DNA of 11,825 nt from Pseudomonadota bacterium (lineage in GTDB: Bacteria > Pseudomonadota > Alphaproteobacteria > Rhizobiales > Beijerinckiaceae), in assembly GCA_023423995.1 (NCBI GenBank), contig JAFAEL010000149.1, positions 1 to 11,825 on the forward strand, in the 5' to 3' direction. The notes beneath the pieces were generated by a model. It made no database searches. It saw only the letters and a list, made by a program, of their open reading frames with translations, and was not told the DNA's origin. Made by a program: the position numbers and the translations under genes. Positions within the stretch are counted from its first letter, which is position 1. Each line of letters opens with the position of its first letter. Shown piece after piece: positions 1-6,750 of this stretch.

Positions 1-180
1 GGCGGCGCCTATGCGTCGCAGTTCCCGGAATTCTTCGGCGATACCCGCATGGCGGCCGGTCTCGGCGTCTTCTACGTGACGGCGATCGGCCCCGTGCGCC
101 TCGACGTCGCCTTCCCGCTCAACCCGCGGAAGGGCGATAAGGAGGCAGTTCTCTACGTCAGCATCGGCCAGGCCTTCTGA
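1..180 (+). CDS. tamA: C-terminal end of TamA/BamA-family outer-membrane protein (partial)
   Basis: Only the last 59 codons are present; the gene enters from the left edge and ends at TGA 178-180. The fragment reads as the last strands of an Omp85-type 16-stranded barrel. It contains the characteristic penultimate stretch GPVRLDVAFPLNP (residues 35-47 of the fragment), and the final strand VLYVSIGQAF ends in the terminal phenylalanine expected of a BAM-recognised outer-membrane protein. TamA is the outer-membrane partner of TamB in the translocation and assembly module, which inserts some outer-membrane proteins and, with TamB, is linked to lipid transport between membranes. The call of TamA over BamA rests on the tamB gene that follows with a one-base overlap; the fragment alone cannot separate the two. 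Confidence 0.85.
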   Translation, partial: GGAYASQFPEFFGDTRMAAGLGVFYVTAIGPVRLDVAFPLNPRKGDKEAVLYVSIGQAF

Positions 181-3100
181 TGCGCTTCCGCCGGACGCTT
201 CTCGCTCTCCTCTGCCTCGTCCTCGTTTCGCTGGGCGGCCTGACGCTCGTCACCCGGGCGGCCGACGAGGAGAAGGGCATCCTGGCGAGCCTGATCTCCC
301 GCGCCCTCTCGACCCCGACCACCCGCGTGTCGATCGGCGCGATCGATGGCGCGCTCTCGTCCGATGCGACGATCCGGGACATCCAGATTTCCGACCGGGA
401 TGGCGTGTGGCTCAAGCTGGACCGGGCGCGCATCGTGTGGCGGCGATTGGCCCTGCTGTCCCGACGCCTCGAGATCGACCGGCTCGAGATCGGCATCCTC
501 GACATTGCCCGCCGCCCGCTCCCGGCCGAGACGCCCGTCGAGGGCGAGGACCAGCCGCTCCTGCCCGAGTTGCCGGTTCGGGTCGAAATCAAGGAGTTCG
601 CCCTCGCGGAGCTCGTTCTCGGCGAGCCCGTCCTGGGCGCGGCGGCGCGACTGACGGCGACGGGAGCCGCGCGCCTCGGCAATCCGTCCGAGGGGCTCGA
701 TCTGCGGTTCGATGCCCGGCGCCTCGATGCGGGCGGGCAGTTCGTCGCCCGGCTGGGGCTCGTGCCCCAGGGCGAACGGCTGGACCTCGAGCTCAAGCTG
801 GACGAGCCCGCGGGCGGTCTACTCGCACGCGCGATCAACATCCCCGGCCTGCCGCCGGTCCGCCTCGACCTGACCGGCTCGGGAACGCTGGACTCGTTCG
901 ACTCCCGCCTTGCCTTCGATGCCGGGCCGGGCATCGGCGCACGAGGCGGCGCAACCGTTCGCCGGCAGGGCCCTGCACGCCAGCTCGCGCTCGACATGAC
1001 AGCCGAGATCTCGGGGCTCCTGCCGGGCGTCGTGGCGCCGGTCTTCGCGGGCACCACCCGCCTGACGGGAGGCGCGACCTACGGGGATGACGGCGCCGTG
1101 ACCGTCCCGGGAATCACGCTGACCGCCGCCGCGGCCCGGCTCGACATCAGCGGCAGCATGAACGCGGACCAGGTGGCCGACCTCCGGATCACGGCGGGCA
1201 ACCTGCCGAATTCCGAGACCCGGACCTCCGTGTCCGGTGCCGAGATCCGGCGCCTCGCCGTCGACGCCCGTGTCACGGGACCGGTCACCTCGCCGCGCGT
1301 CAACGCTACGGTGACCGCCGAGGACGCGCGCCTTCCGGCCGGGCGGCTCGCCCGGCTCGACGCAACCCTGTCGGCCGTCCCGTCGGGCACGGTGACGAGC
1401 GCCGCGACGCGGATCGACGTCACGGCCGATGCCCGCGCCACGGGTGTCGCGCCGACCGATCCCGCGCTCGCGCGCGCCGTCGGGACAGAACTTACGCTCG
1501 CGCTCAAGGCCGTCTCAGCCGTCGAGGGCCGAATGGACGTCGAACGCCTGGAGGTTCGCACCCCGACGTTCAACGCGCGCTACGCCGGCACGCTCGGGGC
1601 CGCCGAGATGCGGGGCCGGCTGGAAGCCGGGATGGCGGATTTCTCCCGCTTCTCCTCGATCGCCGGGCTTCCCGGGCTGCGGGGTACCGCCACCTTCAAT
1701 GCCGATGTCGAGGGCACGCCGCGGGCGAACCGCTACAACGCGGTGCTCGACGCCAAGGCGACGCGGTTCGCGACCGGCATTCCCTCCGCCGACGGGCTGC
1801 TCGGAGGCAGGCTTTCGGCTGCCGGCACCGCCCGACTGACCGCCGAGGGCGCCGTCGGCTTCGAGGAGATGCGGGTCACGGGCGAGCACGCCAATGCGCG
1901 CCTCGACGGCCTCGCGGCCCCGCAGGGGTCCAACATGACGATCGCGGTCACCGTGCCGGATTTGCGACGGGCAGATTCGCGCGTTTCGGGGCGGGGCACG
2001 ATCACGGGCCAGCTGACGGGGCCGCTGGCGAGCCCGGATGGAACGCTCCGGATCGCCGTGACGGACGGGACGGCGCTCGGCCGGCCGGTTCCGCGGCTGG
2101 TTGTCGACCTCGTCGGCCGGGATCTCGTGCGCGCGCCGAACGTGAGGCTGACGCTCGACGGCGAGGTGGACCGCAAGCCGGCCCGGGGTCGTCTCCATCT
2201 CGCCCGCACGCCAGCCGGGCAGATGACGGCCGACGATATCGACCTCGCGGTCGGATCCGTGGCCATCACGGGCGGCGTGACGCTTCAGCCCGACTGGCTG
2301 GCAAGTGGCAAGCTGGCCATCGCGGCCGGCAACCTCGACGACATCTCGCCCCTCCTGCTGACCCGGGCGACGGGCGCGCTCACGGCCGATCTCGGCCTCG
2401 CCATCGCCAATGGTGGCCAGGACGCGACGTTGAAGGCAGACGGCTCGCGCCTCTCCGCCTATGGCGCCCGGATCGACCGGATCACGGCCGACGTGAACCT
2501 GACCGATTTTTATCGTCGGCCCGTGATCTCGGGCGATGCCGCGATCGACGAGGTGCAGGTCGCGGGCGAGCGCATCTCGCGCATCCGCTTCAACGCCCGC
2601 GGCACGCCGCAGGCCAGCGACGTCACGATGACGGCGACGGCACGCGGCTTCGACCTGGATGCCCGGGCTCGCGTCGTTCCGGGTGACCGGATCCGCATCG
2701 AGCTCACCCAGTTCGGCGCCACGCGCGGCCGCAACCGGATCGCCATCGCCGGCCCGGCGGCCTTCACGCTCTCCGACGGCGCGGTCGACATCCGCGGCCT
2801 CGCGGTGGCGTTCGGGGCCGGCCGGCTGACGGTCGACGGCGTTGCCGGGTCGCGGCTCGATCTGCGGGTCGCGGCCCGCGCGGTCCCGCTCTCCGCCGCC
2901 GAGATCTTCGCACCGGGACTCGGCCTCTCGGGCACTCTGGAGGGACAGGCCAACATCGGCGGCTCCCCCAGCGCCCCAACGGGCGAGTACCAGGCGCGCA
3001 TCGCCCGGCTCGTCGCCGCGCAGACGCGCAATCTCGGCCTGCCGCCCATCGACATCTCCGCCTCGGGCCGGCTGAACGGGGAGCGCGCGACGCTCGATGC

Positions 3101-4475
3101 CACTGTCGCGGCCGGCCGGGCCGGGCAGGTCAGGCTGGGCGGCTCCCTCCCGATCTCAGGTTCGGGCGCCCTCGACCTGACCATCCGCGGCGGCATCGAC
3201 GCAGGTGTCGCAAGCGCCGGCTTCCTGGCCGCCGCCGGTCGCCGGCTGACCGGCAAGATCGACGTCGATGCGCGCGTGGGCGGCACGCTTGCCTCCCCGC
3301 AGGCGAGCGGATCCGCGATGCTCGCGGGCGGCTCCTTCACGGACGCGCTCCAAGGGACGCAGCTCGACAACCTGCGTGCCCGGATCGTCGCAAGGGGCGA
3401 GGAGATCGTCGTGGAATCCGCCTCCGCGACAACGCGCAACGAGGGGTCGATCACGGCCTCCGGCCGGGTGCGGCTCGATCCGTCGGCAGGCTTCCCGGGC
3501 CAGATCAAGATCGACGGGCGGCGGGCGGAACTGATGCGCAGCGGCGTCGCCACGCTCGTGGCGAACCTCTCCGTGCAATTGTCGGGCGCGCTGGCACGGG
3601 ACCCGCGCGTCTCCGGCCGGGTGGATATCGTCACGCTCGACGTCACGATCCCCGAGCGCCTGGGCGCCACGCTCGGGCCGCTGCCGAACACGCGCCACAT
3701 CCACCCCACCCGCACGGCCCGGGAGCGCCTCGCGCTCGAGGCCCGCACGAAGCAGCGCGGCCGTGCCGCCCCGGCCTTCGACGCGAGCCTTGATCTCACG
3801 CTGTCAGCACCCGGCCGCATCTTCGTCCACGGCCGTGGCCTCGTGGCCGAGCTCGCGGGCAATCTCCGCCTTACCGGAACGCTGGCAAAGCCCGTCCCGG
3901 TCGGCGCGTTCGAGCTCCTGACCGGCCGGCTTCAGATCGTCTCTGCGCGGCTCGACTTCATACGCGGGCGGCTCAGCTTCTCAGGGGAGATGACCCCCGA
4001 GCTCGACTTCCTGGCGCAGACGAGCGCCGGCGGAGCCTCGATCGAGGTCGCGATCACCGGCCCGGCCTCCGAGCCTGCCTTCGAGTTCCGGTCCAACCCG
4101 GATCTTCCCCGGGACGAGATCCTCTCGCGGCTCCTGTTCAACTCGCCCTCGGGCCAGCTCACCACCGCGCAGGCCCTGGCGCTCGCCCAGGCGGCCGCCC
4201 AGTTCTCGGCCGGCGCCGACGATCCCTTCGAGAGCCTTCGGCGGGACCTCGGGCTGGAGGGTCTCGACGTGAATCTCGGCGCGGCCGGCGGGCCGGGCAT
4301 CGGCCTCAACCGCGCCCTCAACGACCGGCTCTCGATCGGCGTCCGGGCCGGCGCCGGAACCGCCGGTACCGGGATCGGCATCGATTTCCGGGTGACGGAC
4401 GACGTCAAGGTGAAGGGCGAGGTCGGCGCGAATGGCGGAACCTCGGTCGGCATCGGCGGCGACTACGAGTGGTGA
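180..4475 (+). CDS. tamB: Translocation and assembly module protein TamB
   Basis: Complete 1431-residue protein, somewhat longer than the roughly 1260-residue E. coli TamB. The ATG shares its A with the tamA stop codon (TGATG), so the pair is almost certainly translationally coupled; there is no strong Shine-Dalgarno, which fits coupling. Residues 1-27 form an uncleaved signal anchor (RFRR, then a hydrophobic run to VTRA). The long middle is made of repeating short beta segments rich in G, A, T, R and D, as expected of the AsmA-like beta-taco groove that spans the periplasm. The last ~340 residues are the conserved TamB C-terminal (DUF490) domain: FELLTGRLQIVSARLDFIRG near residues 1243-1262, GPASEPAFEFRSNP, then DEILSRLLFNSPSG from about 1312. 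The protein ends in YEW, the aromatic tail typical of the family. It works with TamA in outer-membrane biogenesis and is implicated in phospholipid transport. It is unlikely to be functionally tied to the capsule genes to its right. Confidence 0.95.
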   Translation: MRFRRTLLALLCLVLVSLGGLTLVTRAADEEKGILASLISRALSTPTTRVSIGAIDGALSSDATIRDIQISDRDGVWLKLDRARIVWRRLALLSRRLEIDRLEIGILDIARRPLPAETPVEGEDQPLLPELPVRVEIKEFALAELVLGEPVLGAAARLTATGAARLGNPSEGLDLRFDARRLDAGGQFVARLGLVPQGERLDLELKLDEPAGGLLARAINIPGLPPVRLDLTGSGTLDSFDSRLAFDAGPGIGARGGATVRRQGPARQLALDMTAEISGLLPGVVAPVFAGTTRLTGGATYGDDGAVTVPGITLTAAAARLDISGSMNADQVADLRITAGNLPNSETRTSVSGAEIRRLAVDARVTGPVTSPRVNATVTAEDARLPAGRLARLDATLSAVPSGTVTSAATRIDVTADARATGVAPTDPALARAVGTELTLALKAVSAVEGRMDVERLEVRTPTFNARYAGTLGAAEMRGRLEAGMADFSRFSSIAGLPGLRGTATFNADVEGTPRANRYNAVLDAKATRFATGIPSADGLLGGRLSAAGTARLTAEGAVGFEEMRVTGEHANARLDGLAAPQGSNMTIAVTVPDLRRADSRVSGRGTITGQLTGPLASPDGTLRIAVTDGTALGRPVPRLVVDLVGRDLVRAPNVRLTLDGEVDRKPARGRLHLARTPAGQMTADDIDLAVGSVAITGGVTLQPDWLASGKLAIAAGNLDDISPLLLTRATGALTADLGLAIANGGQDATLKADGSRLSAYGARIDRITADVNLTDFYRRPVISGDAAIDEVQVAGERISRIRFNARGTPQASDVTMTATARGFDLDARARVVPGDRIRIELTQFGATRGRNRIAIAGPAAFTLSDGAVDIRGLAVAFGAGRLTVDGVAGSRLDLRVAARAVPLSAAEIFAPGLGLSGTLEGQANIGGSPSAPTGEYQARIARLVAAQTRNLGLPPIDISASGRLNGERATLDATVAAGRAGQVRLGGSLPISGSGALDLTIRGGIDAGVASAGFLAAAGRRLTGKIDVDARVGGTLASPQASGSAMLAGGSFTDALQGTQLDNLRARIVARGEEIVVESASATTRNEGSITASGRVRLDPSAGFPGQIKIDGRRAELMRSGVATLVANLSVQLSGALARDPRVSGRVDIVTLDVTIPERLGATLGPLPNTRHIHPTRTARERLALEARTKQRGRAAPAFDASLDLTLSAPGRIFVHGRGLVAELAGNLRLTGTLAKPVPVGAFELLTGRLQIVSARLDFIRGRLSFSGEMTPELDFLAQTSAGGASIEVAITGPASEPAFEFRSNPDLPRDEILSRLLFNSPSGQLTTAQALALAQAAAQFSAGADDPFESLRRDLGLEGLDVNLGAAGGPGIGLNRALNDRLSIGVRAGAGTAGTGIGIDFRVTDDVKVKGEVGANGGTSVGIGGDYEW

Positions 4476-4496
4476 GGCAGGCCGCAGACCGCCTTC

Positions 4497-5258
4497 CTAT
4501 TCGTAAGAGAACCGGAAACCGCCCATGAAGGGCCGGCGGATCGGCTCGGGAACAAGGGTCGAGACCCGGGCCAGAAGCGCCAGCGAGCGCGGGAAGGCGA
4601 TGATCGCCCGGTCGCGCTCCAGGCCGCGCCTGATATGCCCGGCCGCCTTGTCGGCCGACATGGAGAGCGGCCGCCAGCCCTTGTAGCGGGCTCCCATCTC
4701 GGTCTCGACATAGCCGGGGCAGACGACGCTCAGCCTTATGCCGCTCCCGTGCAGCCGCTCGCGCATGGCGAGCCCATAGGCGATCAGCGCGGCTTTCGCG
4801 GCGCTGTAGCCAGGCGAATCCGGAAGCGGCGCGAAGGCCGCAAGCGAGCTGACGAGGGCGATCTGCCCGCTGCCCCGCGCCCGCATGGGTTCGAGGAAGG
4901 GCAGGACGCTGTTCAAAGCACCCAGAAGGTTCACCTCGATCTCGGCATAGCTCGCGACCGTCGTCGCGGCGTCGTCGCCGGTCGGCAGTTGCACGCCGGC
5001 ATTGGCGATCACGAGGTCCACGGGATGCTGCGCATCGAAGGCGAGCAGCCGGGATTTCAGCTCGTCGCGCTCCCGGATGTCGGCGACGATCTCGGAGGCT
5101 CCCGCGCCCGCCTCGCGACAGGCGTCAGCGACGCCCCGGAGTGTCCCGGCGTCCCGTCCGAGGAGCCCGAGCGTGACGCCGGGGGCGGCATAGGCGCGCG
5201 CGAGCGCGGCCCCGATCCCGCGCGAGGCGCCCGTCACGAGGATGGTGCGCGGATTCAT
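4497..5258 (-). CDS. SDR-family NAD(P)-dependent oxidoreductase in capsule cluster
   Basis: 253-residue classical short-chain dehydrogenase/reductase. The N-terminal Rossmann cofactor motif is TGASRGIG (residues 9-16) and the stabilising NAG is at 86-88. The catalytic tetrad is complete: N110, S138, Y151 and K155 (YSAAK), followed by PGYVET (181-186). The start ATG (5258-5256) overlaps the kpsS stop as ATGA, so it is the second gene of a kpsS-SDR unit and probably translationally coupled. Its stop lies 21 bases from the tamB stop, on the opposite strand. The substrate cannot be read from the sequence. From memory, the rhizobial rkp capsule region also contains an SDR (RkpH) near Kdo-linker/lipid genes, so this may be a counterpart acting on a lipid or sugar precursor; that is an inference from context. 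The C-terminal ~50 residues (positively charged, hydrophobic LALLARVSTLVPEPIRRPF) could touch the membrane. Confidence 0.9.
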   Translation of the reverse strand: MNPRTILVTGASRGIGAALARAYAAPGVTLGLLGRDAGTLRGVADACREAGAGASEIVADIRERDELKSRLLAFDAQHPVDLVIANAGVQLPTGDDAATTVASYAEIEVNLLGALNSVLPFLEPMRARGSGQIALVSSLAAFAPLPDSPGYSAAKAALIAYGLAMRERLHGSGIRLSVVCPGYVETEMGARYKGWRPLSMSADKAAGHIRRGLERDRAIIAFPRSLALLARVSTLVPEPIRRPFMGGFRFSYE

Positions 5259-6568
5259 TCGGCCGGCAGCGGCCGTCCGTAGATGTCGGCCTCAGGCAGC
5301 TCCGGCGCCTCCTCGGCCGGCGCGAAATGCCAGTACGGCTTCTCGGCCTCCAGCCTGTCGGCGGCATTCCTCACCGCGAGCGCGACGCCGACCTTGCAGA
5401 AGAAGCCGCCATTCACCTGCGTGCGGTGGATCACTAGCTTCCGGAAGGCCCGGAAGAGATCACCGTCGGGAGCCGTGCCCTCCGTCCAGAAGCGATCGAG
5501 CGATCCCTGGAAGGCCAGACCCGGCACATCGTAGATCGAGGTCCCGAGTGCGATCGTCGGGCGGCCCACCTCGATCGCCGTCAGGCCGACGGTCGAGTTG
5601 ACGACCACCACCCCAAGCGTGCGCTCAAGCAACGTCGGCAGGTGGCCGCCCTTGATGCACCGGACGCGCCCCGCGATGCCATGCTTGGCCGCGAGTTCCT
5701 GGATCTGCGTGTTCCGGTCGATCAGCCCGTTGTCGAGAGGGTGAACCTTGACCAGCAGCTCCGGCTCCGACGGGGCGTGCGTGGCGAAGGATGCGAAGAC
5801 CTCGTCGAGGAACTCCGCCAGCAAGGCGTACTGGGAGTGAACGCGGATCTGGTAGTCGCTGTCGAGCTGCAGCGGCACGAGGTAGAAGCCGGCCGGGTGG
5901 GACAGGGCTTTTTCGGCCTCGGCCTCAGCATGGGCCACGGCCCGCTTGCGCGCGAGGAGCTGCTTCAGCCAGCCCGCGTATTCGACGAGGACATGGTTGG
6001 GGCGATGCCGGCGGTAGCCCATGTAGACGGGCCGGCCGAGCATGTTCGCCACGTTGTAGGTGACGTCCCAGACGGCCCGGCGTGCGAAGCTGCCGGCGAA
6101 GGATTCCTCGATCGGCTCGGGAAGCTCCGCCGCGACGGCCAGGATCGTCTCGGGGTCGCGCGGCAGCGAGGAGTACCCATTCACCCCGCCCCGCTCGACC
6201 GTGATCCAGTTGGGGCGGATATAGCCTTCCTCGCAGACATGGACCTGGATGCGGCGGTGGGCCGCAAGACTGATCGCGACGCGGTGATACGGTCGGCAAT
6301 CCCCGAACAGGACGATGTCGGTGACGGTTTCGTTCGCCAGATACCCGGCCAGGAAGCCACGCCAATTCGCCAGGCTTCCGCGATAATTGGTTGCCGGCAG
6401 TCGCCAGAACACCTCGTCTCCCAGAGAGATGTTGATGCGGCGCACGCGATGGCCATGCTGCACGAGGGTGCGGGCGAGCTCGGCGAAGAACGGGGACGCG
6501 AGACCCTGCAGAAAGAGAAACGTCCGCGGCGACGCCGGCTTCGGAGGTGCAGGTTCAGCCACGCTCAA
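5255..6568 (-). CDS. kpsS: KpsS-type capsule beta-Kdo transferase
   Basis: 437 residues, longer than E. coli KpsS (about 390) at both ends. In group 2 capsules KpsS adds the first beta-linked Kdo to a phosphatidylglycerol-type lipid at the inner face of the cytoplasmic membrane, and KpsC extends the linker. Family marks visible here are FLFLQGLASPFF (17-28), LFGDCRPYHR (87-96), CEEGYIRPNWIT (112-123), VPLQLDSDYQIRVHS (231-245), KVHPLDNG (274-281) and VNSTVGLTAIEVGRP (323-337). The last three match the Kdo-transferase pattern of a PxQ..D segment, KxHP, and an S/T-x-GxxAL segment. The start is TTG (6568-6566): an in-frame TGA lies upstream, no in-frame ATG precedes it, and a promoter sits about 48 bases upstream. 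A GTG at 6562-6560 is a possible alternative. No strong Shine-Dalgarno is seen. The gene overlaps the following SDR gene (ATGA). Function is well supported; the exact start is less sure. Confidence 0.92.
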   Translation of the reverse strand: MSVAEPAPPKPASPRTFLFLQGLASPFFAELARTLVQHGHRVRRINISLGDEVFWRLPATNYRGSLANWRGFLAGYLANETVTDIVLFGDCRPYHRVAISLAAHRRIQVHVCEEGYIRPNWITVERGGVNGYSSLPRDPETILAVAAELPEPIEESFAGSFARRAVWDVTYNVANMLGRPVYMGYRRHRPNHVLVEYAGWLKQLLARKRAVAHAEAEAEKALSHPAGFYLVPLQLDSDYQIRVHSQYALLAEFLDEVFASFATHAPSEPELLVKVHPLDNGLIDRNTQIQELAAKHGIAGRVRCIKGGHLPTLLERTLGVVVVNSTVGLTAIEVGRPTIALGTSIYDVPGLAFQGSLDRFWTEGTAPDGDLFRAFRKLVIHRTQVNGGFFCKVGVALAVRNAADRLEAEKPYWHFAPAEEAPELPEADIYGRPLPAE

Positions 6569-6750
6569 TGGGAAGGTCCGTTTCGCCCAAGTCTCGGCCC
6601 GAGAACGCGGGCCGGATCATAGGGGGCAGACTTTAATGTTTCCAACCCGGGACATGACCGCTAAGCACCCCGGAGTTGACGGACCATGTGGAAAGACGGT
6701 CGCGTTGTCCAGGTTTTTCGCGCGGCCCCGCCTTTCCGCCACGACCATCC
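6569..6750. other. Divergent intergenic control region between kpsS and kpsC
   Basis: 182 non-coding bases separate the two Kdo transferase genes, which are read in opposite directions. The left half carries the kpsS promoter (6616-6645) in a locally A/T-richer patch. For the kpsC direction, a TTGACG at 6676-6681 could serve as a -35 box, but no acceptable -10 is found 16-19 bases further on, so the plus-strand promoter is unresolved. An AT-containing tract GGTTTTTCGCG lies at about 6712-6722. No operator repeat was recognised. Confidence 0.6.
6616..6645 (-). promoter_or_regulatory. Sigma-70-like promoter for kpsS
   Basis: On the minus strand the sequence reads TTGGAA (6645-6640), an 18-base spacer, then TATGAT (6621-6616). 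The -10 box matches five of six consensus bases and the -35 box four of six, which stands out in such GC-rich DNA. It would start transcription near 6609 and give a leader of about 40 bases before the kpsS TTG start. The assignment is from the sequence alone. Confidence 0.55.

Noticed and set aside
2510..3862. Long minus-strand open frame (450 codons) opposite tamB
   Set aside because: It is a shadow of the GC-rich third-position bias of tamB: the translation is rich in Arg, Ser, Pro and Ala, has no recognisable motif and lies wholly inside a confident gene. The same applies to the other frames opposite tamB, kpsC and the GT4 gene.
180..4475. TamB read as a repeat-containing adhesin or secreted beta-protein
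   Set aside because: The many similar beta segments are the normal AsmA-like architecture. The C-terminal DUF490 pattern and the tamA overlap settle the identity.
4476..4496. Bidirectional terminator between the convergent tamB and SDR genes
   Set aside because: The 21-base gap offers only a weak four-pair AGGC/GCCT stem and no T run on either strand. I cannot support an intrinsic terminator.
5642..6622. 326-codon plus-strand open frame opposite kpsS
   Set aside because: It has no family motifs and lies almost entirely antisense to kpsS, whose Kdo-transferase motifs are clear. It would also run across the kpsS promoter region.
6676..6705. TTGACG as the -35 of a plus-strand kpsC promoter
   Set aside because: At 16-19 bases downstream only GC-rich hexamers such as GTCGCG are found, with no resemblance to TATAAT.
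6676..6750. Upstream TTG start extending KpsC by 25 residues
   Set aside because: The extra residues are Arg/Pro-rich without family character and the TTG has no properly spaced ribosome binding site. The sequence from ATG 6751 begins as expected for the family. The lack of a strong Shine-Dalgarno before 6751 leaves some doubt.
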